64,000 bases of DNA from positions 2,790,001 through 2,854,000 of the forward strand of contig NZ_PEJS01000001.1 in NCBI RefSeq assembly GCF_002750975.1. The letters run 5' to 3'. Below, piece after piece: positions 34,077-41,951 of this stretch. The translations under genes were made by a program, and so were the position numbers. Source of the DNA: Stenotrophomonas indicatrix. Its GTDB lineage: Bacteria; Pseudomonadota; Gammaproteobacteria; Xanthomonadales; Xanthomonadaceae. Under the pieces are notes generated by a model. It did no database searches, was not told the origin of the DNA, and worked only from the letters and a program-made list of their open reading frames with translations. The first letter of the stretch is position 1. Each line of letters starts with the position of its first letter.

Positions 34077-34618
34077 TGGCGCGGCCGGCACGCTCTGCTC
34101 TGGGCAGCCTCCGCCGTGCGCGCTGGCTGGCCCTGCTGGGCGTGCTGGCCAGCCCCTGGGCGTCGGCGCAGGGCCCGGCCTGCAAGGTCATGACCGAAGA
34201 GCACGGGTTGTGGATGCTGCCCGGCTGCGAGGTCGTCGATGACAAGCCGCAGATCAGCGCGGAGACCCTGCAGGATCTCCCCTACGACGGCGATGGCCTG
34301 GCGCTGGTACAGACCGCCGATGGCTTCCACTACGTCGACCGTCGCGGCCGCAGCCAGGCGGTGATCGCCTGGGACAACGGCGCAGACCCACTGCAGGAAG
34401 GCCTGTTCCGCGGCCGCGTCGGCGATCGCGTGGGCTACTTCAACGCCGCCTTCGAACAGGTGATTGCGGCCACGTTCGATTTTGCCTGGCCATTCCAGGA
34501 CGGCGTGGCCGAAGTCTGCAACGGCTGCCGCCGCGGCACGCCCGATGGCGACGGGCATACACCGATGGAAGGCGGCGAGTGGTTCCGCATCGATCGTTCC
34601 GGTCGTCGAGTGAAGTAA
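34076..34618 (+). CDS. Secreted WG-repeat protein
   Basis: A 180-residue exported protein with a signal peptide cleaved near ASAQG (about residue 32). It has at least two KWG/WG-type repeats: DGLALVQTADGFHYVDRRG and GDRVGYFNAAFEQVIAATFDFAWPFQDGVAEV. Cysteines (ACKVM, PGCEV, CNGCRRG) could form disulfides. The ATG overlaps the phosphatase stop as TGATG, so translation is coupled and a shared role in the envelope is likely. WG repeats form beta-rich binding modules; no enzymatic function is known. Confidence 0.85.
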   Translation: MARPARSALGSLRRARWLALLGVLASPWASAQGPACKVMTEEHGLWMLPGCEVVDDKPQISAETLQDLPYDGDGLALVQTADGFHYVDRRGRSQAVIAWDNGADPLQEGLFRGRVGDRVGYFNAAFEQVIAATFDFAWPFQDGVAEVCNGCRRGTPDGDGHTPMEGGEWFRIDRSGRRVK

Positions 34619-34626
34619 GGGGTTTA

Positions 34627-34690
34627 TCGGCAGGGCGGCGCCCTGCACCTGCCGAAGCAACAGCAACGGCCGAAGCAACAGCAACAGCGG
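34627..34690. repeat. Nested hairpin plus CAACAGC tract
   Basis: Outer arms TCGGCAGG/CCTGCCGA enclose GCAGGGC/GCCCTGC, followed by several GCAACAGC units. The same hairpin and tract occur in the opposite orientation at 35264-35320, and the tract alone at 18449-18474. Confidence 0.6.
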
Positions 34691-34703
34691 CATTCCGTGG
34701 GAT

Positions 34704-34805
34704 GGCGGGGCGGTGTCGGATTGCGGGGACGCCGTGAACCCATCCATGGGGGCTTGGCAGCCGCATCCATGCGGCTGACACCCCGCAATCCGACACCGCC
34801 CCACC
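34704..34805. repeat. 102-bp inverted-repeat element (related ends)
   Basis: End repeats of 25 bases match at 24 positions (core GGCGGTGTCGGATTGCGGGG). The 52-base middle holds CCCAT/ATGGG and AGCCGCAT/ATGCGGCT hairpins. The ends share the pattern GTC.GG.TTGCGGGG with the 260-bp elements, suggesting a common family. Confidence 0.7.
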
Positions 34806-34827
34806 TCTGACAGTTGGCCGGTGGCCA

Positions 34828-34917
34828 GTAGATCCACGCCATGCGTGGATGCTCTTCGATCAACTGTCGAGATATTCAATTTCGATTGAAATTCATCCAC
34901 GCATGGCGTGGATCTAC
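34828..34917. repeat. REPIN-like inverted pair of SMAG/GTAG palindromes
   Basis: A plus-strand copy (34828-34850, GTAG then ATCCACGC/GCGTGGAT) faces a minus-strand copy (34895-34917, same arms then CTAC) across about 44 AT-rich bases. Two REPs in inverted orientation with a spacer are the REPIN unit mobilised by RAYT transposases in related bacteria; no RAYT gene is in this window. Confidence 0.75.
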
Positions 34918-34987
34918 GTGTCGACCAAGGTCGACACCCACCAAGGGCAGGCCATGCCGTTCCAACAGATCGCGGAGATCTGTCGAA

Positions 34988-35248
34988 GGCGGGGTGGGTC
35001 CGGTTGCGGGGGCGTGAGCGCCATGGGCCCGAGGCATGCCTCGGGCGGGTTGGGCAGGACGCCCAACCCCGGTCTTGCCGTGTGCGCAGGACAGCGCACA
35101 CGAGCAAGGCGCGACCGAGCTTACAGGGGTGAGGGCGCTTTGCTTGCGAAGCACTGCTTCGCAAGCGCCCGAACGCACAGCCGCCAGCGGCTGGGCCGGG
35201 CCCCGGAGGGGGACTTGCAGCGCCCCCCGCAACCGGACCCACCCCGCC
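34988..35248. repeat. Inverted-repeat-bounded structured element, copy B
   Basis: This 261-bp element has perfect 25-base inverted ends (core GGTCCGGTTGCGGGGG) and is nearly identical to copy A at 18170-18429. Differences include one G in the left end and single changes inside, several of them within hairpin loops or paired changes. Hairpins include an 18-base perfect palindrome starting CCCGAGGCA, GTTGGG/CCCAAC and GTGTGCG/CGCACAC. The latter two both show CAGGAC in the loop. Confidence 0.78.
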
Positions 35249-35335
35249 ATCCCACGGTATGCCCGCTGTTGCCTTGGCTGTTGCCCTTGCATCGGCAGGT
35301 GCAGGGCGCAGCCCTGCCGACTCACCCACCCACCC

Positions 35336-35341
35336 TATACT
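35336..35341 (+). promoter_or_regulatory. Probable -10 box of tilS
   Basis: TATACT ends eight bases before the GTG start. With a usual -10 to +1 distance, transcription would begin at or next to the start codon, implying a leaderless mRNA. No good -35 hexamer is seen 17 bases upstream. Confidence 0.4.
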
Positions 35342-35348
35342 TTCCGCC

Positions 35349-36635
35349 GTGACCGCCTTCCCCGCCCTCGTTCCGCTTGATGCACCGCTGCTGGTCGGCT
35401 ACAGCGGCGGCCTGGATTCCACCGTGCTGCTGCACTGGCTGTGGCGATCGGCACAGGCCGCCGGCACGCCGCTGCGTGCGACGCACGTACACCATGGCCT
35501 GCAACCGGCGGCCGATGACTGGGTGCAGCACTGCCAGCAGCAATGCACGGTGCTGGGCATCGAACTGGCCGTGCACCACGTGCAGGTCAGCCGTGATGAC
35601 GGCCATGGCATCGAAGGGGCCGCCCGGCTGGCACGTCGCGCTGCATTCAGCGCCGAGCTGCAGGCCGGGGAAACCCTGGCGCTGGCCCAGCACCAGGACG
35701 ACCAGGCCGAGACCTTCCTGCTGCGTGCGTTGCGCGGTTCGGGCATCGATGGGCTGGCGGCGATGACCGCTGACAGCCGCCTCGATGGCCATCGGCTGTG
35801 GCGGCCACTGCTCGATGTGCCGCGCAGCGCGCTGCAGGCTTACGCGACGACACACGGCCTGCAGTGGATCGAAGATCCCAGCAATGGCGAAGACCACGCC
35901 GACCGCAATTTCCTGCGCCTGCGGGTGCTGCCACTGCTGCGCCAGCGCTGGCCGCATGCCACTGCCGCATTGGCCGGCAGCGCCGCGCATTGCGCGCAGA
36001 CCCGTGCATTGCTCGATGAAGAAGACGCCGAACTGCTCGCCCACCTGGAAGTGGCACCCCGGGTGCTGTCGCTGGAGCTGCTGCGCCAGGTTGCACCGGA
36101 GCGTGCTGCGCGCGTGCTGCGTGCGTGGGTGCGCCGCCATGGCGCAGCCCCGTTGCCGGCGCATGTGCTGCGGCAAGTACAGAACGAATTGATGGCCGCA
36201 GGCGCCGATCGGCAGTCGCAGGTGCGTTGGCAGCAGCACGCCATCCGCCAGTGGCGCCAGCACGCCTACCTGCTGCCGGCAGCGCTGCCGGTCCTGCCGA
36301 AGGACTGGCAGGCGGCATGGGACGGCCGCGCGCCGCTGCAGCTGCCCGACGGCGGCCAGCTGCGCCTGCTCGGCACGGACGGCTTCGAACATCCGCTGGA
36401 CCTGCGCGCCCGCCAGGGCGGCGAGCGCATCGTGCTGCCCGGCCGTACGCATTCATCCGCGTTGAAGGATTGCCTGCAGCGCGAGCATCTGGCGCCCTGG
36501 CGACGCGCACAGCTGCCCCTGCTGTTCGACCAGGGGCAGCTGCTGGCGGCCGCCGATGTAGTCATTGCCGCACCGCTGCAGGCCTGGCTGCAGGCACGCA
36601 ATGCGCAGTTGCAGTGGCATCCGGGCGGCTGGTGA
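35349..36635 (+). CDS. tilS: tRNA(Ile)-lysidine synthase
   Basis: A 428-residue essential enzyme that attaches lysine to C34 of tRNA-Ile(CAU), changing its decoding to AUA. The PP-loop ATPase motif SGGLDSTVL lies near residue 19; HHGLQ and QHQDDQAETFLLR follow. The TilS substrate-binding (about 230-310) and C-terminal (about 350-428) domains are present (RAPLQLPDGGQLRLLG). The start is the GTG at 35349. A TATACT hexamer ends eight bases before it, so the mRNA may be leaderless. xseB and ispA follow on the same strand. Confidence 0.93.
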   Translation: MTAFPALVPLDAPLLVGYSGGLDSTVLLHWLWRSAQAAGTPLRATHVHHGLQPAADDWVQHCQQQCTVLGIELAVHHVQVSRDDGHGIEGAARLARRAAFSAELQAGETLALAQHQDDQAETFLLRALRGSGIDGLAAMTADSRLDGHRLWRPLLDVPRSALQAYATTHGLQWIEDPSNGEDHADRNFLRLRVLPLLRQRWPHATAALAGSAAHCAQTRALLDEEDAELLAHLEVAPRVLSLELLRQVAPERAARVLRAWVRRHGAAPLPAHVLRQVQNELMAAGADRQSQVRWQQHAIRQWRQHAYLLPAALPVLPKDWQAAWDGRAPLQLPDGGQLRLLGTDGFEHPLDLRARQGGERIVLPGRTHSSALKDCLQREHLAPWRRAQLPLLFDQGQLLAAADVVIAAPLQAWLQARNAQLQWHPGGW

Positions 36636-36671
36636 ATTGACCCTTGCGCGCGCGCCGTCCACACTTGTCGC

Positions 36672-36932
36672 ATGGCCAAGAAGTCCCCCGAAAACGCCTC
36701 CCCGGTCGCCCAGTTCGAGCAGTCGCTCGAATCGCTGGAACAGCTGGTGGAGCAGATGGAAACCGGCGAGCTGAGCCTGGAAGCCTCGCTCAGTGCTTAC
36801 GAACGTGGTGTTGGTCTGTACCGCCAGTGCCAGCAGGCGCTGGAGCAGGCCGAACTGCGCGTGCGCCTGCTCAGCGATCCGGCCCAGCCCGAAACCGCCG
36901 AACCCTTCGATCCGCCCGGCCATGACGGCTGA
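36672..36932 (+). CDS. xseB: Exodeoxyribonuclease VII small subunit
   Basis: An 86-residue helical protein, the small subunit of exonuclease VII, which degrades single-stranded DNA with XseA. It shows the family signature [19 protein letters not shown] and [18 protein letters not shown] and has a short disordered acidic tail. It overlaps the ispA start by 11 bases. The xseB-ispA pairing is widespread in proteobacteria. xseA is not in the window. Confidence 0.95.
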   Translation: MAKKSPENASPVAQFEQSLESLEQLVEQMETGELSLEASLSAYERGVGLYRQCQQALEQAELRVRLLSDPAQPETAEPFDPPGHDG

Positions 36933-37800
36933 GGCGTTGTTCGCGCGCTGGCGCGACCGTATCGAAAGCCAGCTCGACGCCGCCCTGCCCTCACCGGCCG
37001 AAGCCCCGCAACGCCTGCACCAGGCGATGCGCCATTCCGTGCTCGGTGGCGGCAAGCGCATGCGCCCCTTGCTGGTCTATGCCGCCGGCCAGGTGTTCGG
37101 CGCGCCCCTGGACAGGCTTGATGCCGCGGCGATGGCGGTGGAACTGATCCACGCCTACTCGCTGGTGCACGACGACCTGCCGGCGATGGACGACGATGCC
37201 CTGCGCCGTGGCAAGCCCACCACCCACATCGCCTTCGACGAAGCCACTGCGATCCTCGCCGGCGACGCCCTGCAGACCCGTGCGTTCGGCCTGCTGGCCG
37301 ATGCACCGCTGCCGGCGGCATTGCGCGTGGCGTGCCTGCAGACCCTGGCCCATGCCTCCGGCGCGGCCGGCATGTGCGGCGGCCAGGCGCGGGACATCGA
37401 TGCCACCGGCCAGCAGCAGTCGCTGGCAGCCCTCACCCGCATGCATGCGCTGAAGACCGGTGCGCTGATCCGCGCTGCGGTGCGCATGGGCGCGTTGTGC
37501 GGTGATGCACCCGAACCCGCGCTGGCCCAGCTCGACGGTTTCGCCGATGCGCTCGGCCTGGCCTTCCAGGTCCGCGATGACATCCTCGATGTCGAAGCCA
37601 GTTCCGAACAGCTGGGCAAGACCGCCGGCAAGGACCAGGCCCAGGACAAGAGCACCTTCCCTGCCCTGCTGGGCATGGACGGTGCCAAGGCGCAGCTGCG
37701 CGAACTTTCCGCGCGCATGCAGCAGGCACTGGCGGGCTATCACGAAGAAGCCGATGCGCTGCGCGCGCTGGCCACGCTGGCCGTGGAACGCGATCACTGA
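36922..37800 (+). CDS. ispA: Farnesyl diphosphate synthase / polyprenyl synthetase
   Basis: A 292-residue prenyltransferase condensing isopentenyl and allylic diphosphates to farnesyl diphosphate, used for quinones and undecaprenyl phosphate. The first Asp-rich motif is DDLPAMDDD near residue 84 and the second is DDILD near residue 223. [12 protein letters not shown] and the GGQARDID segment are also typical. The ATG at 36922 overlaps xseB in another frame. A GTAG palindrome and a terminator follow, so dxs is not directly downstream here. Confidence 0.94.
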   Translation: MTAEALFARWRDRIESQLDAALPSPAEAPQRLHQAMRHSVLGGGKRMRPLLVYAAGQVFGAPLDRLDAAAMAVELIHAYSLVHDDLPAMDDDALRRGKPTTHIAFDEATAILAGDALQTRAFGLLADAPLPAALRVACLQTLAHASGAAGMCGGQARDIDATGQQQSLAALTRMHALKTGALIRAAVRMGALCGDAPEPALAQLDGFADALGLAFQVRDDILDVEASSEQLGKTAGKDQAQDKSTFPALLGMDGAKAQLRELSARMQQALAGYHEEADALRALATLAVERDH

Positions 37801-37831
37801 TTGCAGGCATGGATCTGCCGCGCTGCGCGTT

Positions 37832-37854
37832 CGCCGGGCATGGCCCGGCGCTAC
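37832..37854 (-). repeat. SMAG/GTAG REP palindrome
   Basis: Arms CGCCGGGC/GCCCGGCG with an ATG loop followed by CTAC (GTAG on the minus strand). The stem matches the copy at 9842-9864. Confidence 0.75.
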
Positions 37855-37872
37855 CCTACGCGCCATACACGG

Positions 37873-37903
37873 AAACGCCCGGCATTGCCGGGCGTTTCTT
37901 TTT
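37873..37903 (+). terminator. Rho-independent terminator after ispA
   Basis: An 11-bp perfect stem, AAACGCCCGGC with GCCGGGCGTTT and loop ATT, followed by CTTTTT. It also lies at the 3' end of the convergent DUF4870 gene. Confidence 0.9.
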
Positions 37904-37923
37904 GCGTCGTTGATCGTTGCCGC

Positions 37924-38286
37924 TTACTTGATCAGGCGCAGTGCGAACGGGTAACGGTAGGCTTCACCATTGTTCGCCTTCACCGCAGCGATGATGCTGA
38001 AGACCAGGCTGAGCAGGCCGACGATCGGCGCCAGGAACACGCCGATGACCACGAAGGTCAGGATGATGCAGACGAACATCGCGATGGCGACGGTGATCTG
38101 GAAGTTCAGCGCTTCCTTGGCCTGGTCGGTGACGAAGGCCTTGCTGGCGTCATCCTTGTTGATCAGCCAGATGACCAGGGCACCAATGAAACCGGTGAAG
38201 ATGCCCAGCAGGTGCGCCACCAGGGCCATGGTGCGCTGGTCAGCGGGTACGCTGCTCGCCGCCGGGACGTTCTCGAATTCGCTCAC
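37924..38286 (-). CDS. DUF4870 domain membrane protein
   Basis: A 120-residue small membrane protein with three or four helices (ALVAHLLGIFTGFIGALVIWL, ITVAIAMFVCIILTFVVIGVF, PIVGLLSLVFSIIAAV). The FVTDQAKEALNFQI segment is the conserved DUF4870 signature. Function unknown; related proteins appear in stress and sporulation contexts elsewhere. The start is a GTG with a strong AAAGGAG about eight bases upstream, which decides it. A GACCGGC/GCCGGTC hairpin lies in the upstream gap (38321-38339), likely the end of the pmbA transcript. Confidence 0.88.
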   Translation of the reverse strand: MSEFENVPAASSVPADQRTMALVAHLLGIFTGFIGALVIWLINKDDASKAFVTDQAKEALNFQITVAIAMFVCIILTFVVIGVFLAPIVGLLSLVFSIIAAVKANNGEAYRYPFALRLIK

Positions 38287-38374
38287 GACAAAACTCCTTT
38301 TTTATTGGGTGGTCTTGACCGACCGGCGGCAAGCCGGTCGCGTCAGGCGGGCCTAGCTTACGCCATCAATGGCA

Positions 38375-39742
38375 TCAATCATTGCCGGCGATCGTCATCC
38401 GTCCCACCAGGATCGAGCCGGTGCGGATATGCGAGCGCGGATCGACATCGCTGCCGACCGCCTCGATGGCCATGAACATGTCGCGCAGGTTGCCGGCGAT
38501 GGTGATGCCATCCACCGGATACTGGATCTGGCCGTTCTCCACGCGGAAGCCGCCGGCGCCGCGCGAGTAGTCGCCGGTCACCCCGTTCACCCCCTGCCCC
38601 ATCAGCTCGGTCACCAGCAGGCCGTTGCCCATCTGCGCGGCGATGTCCTGCAGCGAACCGGCATTGGCCGCCAGCTGCAGGTTGTGCACGCCGCCGGCAT
38701 TGGCGGTGGTCTGCAGGCCCAGCTTGCGCGCCGAATAGCTGCCCAGCACGTAACGCTGCAGCACACCGTCACGCACCAGGGCCGAGGCACGGGTGGCCAC
38801 GCCGTCGCCGTCGAAGGCGGCCGAGCGCAGGCCACGGCGCAGGTGCGGCAGCTCCTCGATCTGCATCCAGTCGGGGAACAGCTGCTGGTCGACGCTGTCC
38901 AGCAGGAAGCTCGCCTGGCGGTACAGCGCGCCGCCGGAGACCGCCGACAGCAGGTGGCCCACCAGGCTGCGCGCCACTTCCGGCGCGTACAGCACCGGCA
39001 TGCTGCCGGTCGGCAGCGAACGCGGCTGCAGGCGGGCGATCGTGCGCTCTGCGGCGCGGCGACCGACGCTGGCCGGATCTTCCAGGTCCTCGCGGGCCAG
39101 TGCGCCGGTGTACCAGCCGTCGCGCTGCATGCCATCGCCGGTGCCGGCGATCAGCGCACAGCCGATCGAATGATGGGTCCCGCGCTCGCGGCCGATGAAC
39201 CCATGCGAATTGGCGTAGACCGACACGCTCTGCATGCTCGATACCGAGGCGCCATCGGAATTGCGGATCTGCGCATCGGCTTGGCGGCCCGCCGCCTCGC
39301 AGGCCAGCGCCAGGTCCACCGCCTCGTCGGCCTGCAGCTCCCAGGGGTGCCAGCCATCCAGTTCGGGGAAGTCGCGGGCCATCAGGTCGGCCTCCGCCAG
39401 GCCGGCGGCCGGATCGTCCTCGGTATGGCGGGCGATCGCGCAGGCCTGCTCGACGGTGGCCAGCAGGCTGGCCTCATGCAGGTCGGCGGTGCTGGCACTG
39501 CCCTTGCGCTGGCCGAAGTAGACGGTCACGGCAATGCCGCGGTCACGGGTGGACTGCACGGTCTCGACCTCGCCGAGACGGACATTGACCTCCAGCCCAC
39601 GGTCTTCGCTGCAGCTGACCTCGGCCTGGCTGGCACCCAGCGCGCGGGCACGCTGCAGCAGCTGCTGGGAGATGTCGGCCAGCCGTTCCAGCCGGGCCGG
39701 GCTGTCGTCGCCGACGGCGACTTCAGGGGCGATCACGTTCAA
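38375..39742 (-). CDS. pmbA: Metalloprotease PmbA/TldE
   Basis: A 455-residue partner of TldD. The TldD-TldE complex is a zinc peptidase that processes modified peptides such as microcins and antitoxins. TldE lacks the zinc site and contributes to the substrate channel. Recognised segments are RGIAVTVYFGQRKGSAS (about 67-83), NSHGFIGRERGTHHSIG, and near the C-terminus GVNGVTGDYSRGAGGFRVENG. The start is a TTG preceded by AGGATAA; an alternative GTG lies two codons later. It is divergent from darP, and tldD lies just beyond that gene on the same strand as pmbA. Confidence 0.93.
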   Translation of the reverse strand: MNVIAPEVAVGDDSPARLERLADISQQLLQRARALGASQAEVSCSEDRGLEVNVRLGEVETVQSTRDRGIAVTVYFGQRKGSASTADLHEASLLATVEQACAIARHTEDDPAAGLAEADLMARDFPELDGWHPWELQADEAVDLALACEAAGRQADAQIRNSDGASVSSMQSVSVYANSHGFIGRERGTHHSIGCALIAGTGDGMQRDGWYTGALAREDLEDPASVGRRAAERTIARLQPRSLPTGSMPVLYAPEVARSLVGHLLSAVSGGALYRQASFLLDSVDQQLFPDWMQIEELPHLRRGLRSAAFDGDGVATRASALVRDGVLQRYVLGSYSARKLGLQTTANAGGVHNLQLAANAGSLQDIAAQMGNGLLVTELMGQGVNGVTGDYSRGAGGFRVENGQIQYPVDGITIAGNLRDMFMAIEAVGSDVDPRSHIRTGSILVGRMTIAGND

Positions 39743-39810
39743 TGCTTTATCCTGTGCGGGTTGGGCCCGGTATCACGCCGGGCGACTTTTTTTGAAATCA
39801 GGTATGGACG

Positions 39811-40401
39811 ATGCGCGGACGCGACGAAGAAACCGGTGAATTCCACGACAAGAGCCGCAGCCAGAACCGGCGCGATGCGCTCGACGTCCTGGCCCTGGGC
39901 GAGAAGCTGGTGTCGCTGACCCCGGCCCAGCTGGCGCGCCTGCCGATCCCGGAGGACCTGCTGCCACACATTGCCGAGTGCAAGCGCATCACCGCCCATA
40001 TCGCGCACAAGCGGCAGCTGGCGTTCCTGGCCAAGCACATGCGCCGCGAGGACGATGCCGCGCTGGACGCGATCCGCGATGCGCTGGATGCCAACAGCGA
40101 AACCGGGCGCCGCGAAGTGGCGATGATGCACCGTGTCGAAGACTGGCGCGAACGCCTCATGAATGAAGGCGACAAGGCGCTGGCCGCGCTGCTGGATGAC
40201 CATCCGCAGGCCGACCGCCAGCAGTTGCGCACGCTGGTGCGCAACGCCCAGGCCGAAAAGGCCAAGAACAAGCCGCCGCGCGCCTACCGCGAGATCTTCC
40301 AGGTGCTGCGCGCGCTGATGCTGCCGGCCGCGCTCGGCCTGAAGGCGTCCGCTGAGGACGTCGCGGCAGACGAACCGGTCGACGACGCCGACGAGGACTG
40401 A
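39811..40401 (+). CDS. darP: Ribosome-associated protein DarP/YjgA
   Basis: A 196-residue helical, highly charged DUF615 protein that takes part in late 50S subunit assembly. Typical segments are [20 protein letters not shown] near the start, [14 protein letters not shown] in the middle and [18 protein letters not shown] near the end. An acidic tail (DDADED) closes it. It lies between tldD and pmbA on the opposite strand, an arrangement common in gammaproteobacteria. The ATG at 39811 is preceded by a weak CAGGT. Confidence 0.94.
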   Translation: MRGRDEETGEFHDKSRSQNRRDALDVLALGEKLVSLTPAQLARLPIPEDLLPHIAECKRITAHIAHKRQLAFLAKHMRREDDAALDAIRDALDANSETGRREVAMMHRVEDWRERLMNEGDKALAALLDDHPQADRQQLRTLVRNAQAEKAKNKPPRAYREIFQVLRALMLPAALGLKASAEDVAADEPVDDADED

Positions 40402-40442
40402 GTCCCCGTCGGGCATGGCGGTGGCTGTGGCCATCGCCGTGC

Positions 40443-41888
40443 TCAGGCCTGGGTACCGCCGACGGTGATGCCCTCGATCAGCAGCGACGGCTGGCCGACA
40501 CCGACCGGCACACTCTGCCCGTCCTTGCCACAGATGCCCACGCCCTCGTCCAGGGCCAGGTCGTTGCCGACCATGCGCACCTTCTGCATGGTTTCCGGGC
40601 CATTGCCGATCAGGGTCGCGCCCTTCACTGGAGCGGTGATCCGGCCGTCCTCGATCAGGTAGGCCTCGGTGGCCGAGAACACGTACTTGCCGCTGGTGAT
40701 GTCGACCTGGCCGCCGCCGAAATTGACCGCGTACAGGCCCTTCTTCACCGAACGGATCATTTCCTGCGGGTCATGCTGGCCGGCGCGCATGTAGGTGTTG
40801 GTCATGCGCGGCATGGTCATGTGCGCGAACGATTCGCGACGGCCGTTGCCGGTCGGCGCCACGCCCATCAGCCGCGCGTTGAGGCTGTCCTGCATGTAGC
40901 CGACCAGGATGCCGTCCTCGATCAGCGTGGTGCACTGGGTCGGGTGGCCTTCGTCATCGATGTTGAGTGAACCACGGCGTCCGTCCAGGGTGCCGTCGTC
41001 GACGATGGTCACGCCCGGGGCAGCCACGCGCTCGCCGATCCTGCCGGCGTAGACGCTGGTGCCCTTGCGGTTGAAGTCACCTTCCAGGCCATGGCCGACC
41101 GCCTCGTGCAGCAGCACGCCCGGCCAGCCCGGGCCCAGCACCACCGGCATCACCCCGGCCGGCGCCGGCACCGCTTCCAGGTTCACCAGGGCCTGCCGCA
41201 GCGCCTCGCGCGCAAAGGCTTCCGGGCGGCCATCGGCAAACAGCGCTTCATAGCCATAGCGACCGCCGCCGCCGGCATAACCCGACTCACGGCGGCCGTT
41301 CTGCTCGACGATCACCTGCACGTTCAACCGCACCAGCGGGCGCACGTCGGCGCCCAGCACACCATCGGTGCGGGCAACCAGCACGGTATCGACGCCACCG
41401 GACAGGCTGACCATCACCTGCTTCACGCGCGGGTCGGCCGCGCGCAGGTAGCCGTCCAGGCGCTTGAGCACCTCGACCTTGGCTTCGTTGCCGATGCCGT
41501 CGATCGGGTCCAGCGCTGGATACAGCACGCGCGCATCGCCGCGCAGCAGCGAGCGTCCGGTCTGTGCGCCGCCTTCGCGCGAGATCGCACGTGCCGACTG
41601 CGCTGCGGTCAGCAATGCACCGGCATGGATGTCATCGGAATAGGCAAAGCCGGTCTTCTCGCCGGCAATCGCGCGCACGCCCACGCCCTGCTCGATGGAA
41701 TGGGCGCCGTCCTTGACGATGCCATCTTCCACGCTCCAGCTTTCGCGCCGGGCATGCTGGAAGTACAGGTCGCCGAAGTCGACACCGGGGCCGAGCAGTT
41801 GGCCGAAGGTGCGCTCCAGGCCAGCGGTATCCAGGCCACCGGGGCGCAACAGGCGATCTTGGGCAAGCGTCAGGGCGTTGTCAGTCAT
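40443..41888 (-). CDS. tldD: Metalloprotease TldD
   Basis: A 481-residue zinc-bearing subunit of the TldD-TldE peptidase. The metal motif [11 protein letters not shown] (HExxxH, near residue 266) is present. The N-terminal [15 protein letters not shown] and the C-terminal [18 protein letters not shown] strands agree with the family. It is the last gene of the maf-rng-yhdP-tldD run, 63 bases after yhdP. Its stop faces darP. Confidence 0.95.
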   Translation of the reverse strand: MTDNALTLAQDRLLRPGGLDTAGLERTFGQLLGPGVDFGDLYFQHARRESWSVEDGIVKDGAHSIEQGVGVRAIAGEKTGFAYSDDIHAGALLTAAQSARAISREGGAQTGRSLLRGDARVLYPALDPIDGIGNEAKVEVLKRLDGYLRAADPRVKQVMVSLSGGVDTVLVARTDGVLGADVRPLVRLNVQVIVEQNGRRESGYAGGGGRYGYEALFADGRPEAFAREALRQALVNLEAVPAPAGVMPVVLGPGWPGVLLHEAVGHGLEGDFNRKGTSVYAGRIGERVAAPGVTIVDDGTLDGRRGSLNIDDEGHPTQCTTLIEDGILVGYMQDSLNARLMGVAPTGNGRRESFAHMTMPRMTNTYMRAGQHDPQEMIRSVKKGLYAVNFGGGQVDITSGKYVFSATEAYLIEDGRITAPVKGATLIGNGPETMQKVRMVGNDLALDEGVGICGKDGQSVPVGVGQPSLLIEGITVGGTQA

Positions 41889-41951
41889 GGTCTCGATCTG
41901 GGGGTGTGAAGGCGGTCAGGCAAGGCCGCCCTGGGGAAACGGGGGCCGCGC

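Larger units (their letters stand above)
34619..35348. other. Repeat-rich intergenic region, about 730 bp
   Basis: No gene is supported. In order it holds a nested hairpin (34627-34655), a CAACAGC tract (34655-34690), a 102-bp inverted-repeat element (34704-34805), a REPIN-like inverted GTAG pair (34828-34917), a GTGTCGACC hairpin (34918-34937), the second copy of the 260-bp element (34988-35248), a second CTGTTGC tract (35264-35290), another nested hairpin (35292-35320) and the tilS promoter. The order hairpin, CAACAGC tract, inverted-repeat element recurs, mirrored, on both sides. Confidence 0.7.

Noticed and set aside
34600..35330. Several 60-440 codon frames in the repeat-rich region
   Set aside because: They run through inverted repeats, are not conserved in the same frame between the two element copies and lack start signals. 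Palindromic GC-rich DNA keeps many frames open.
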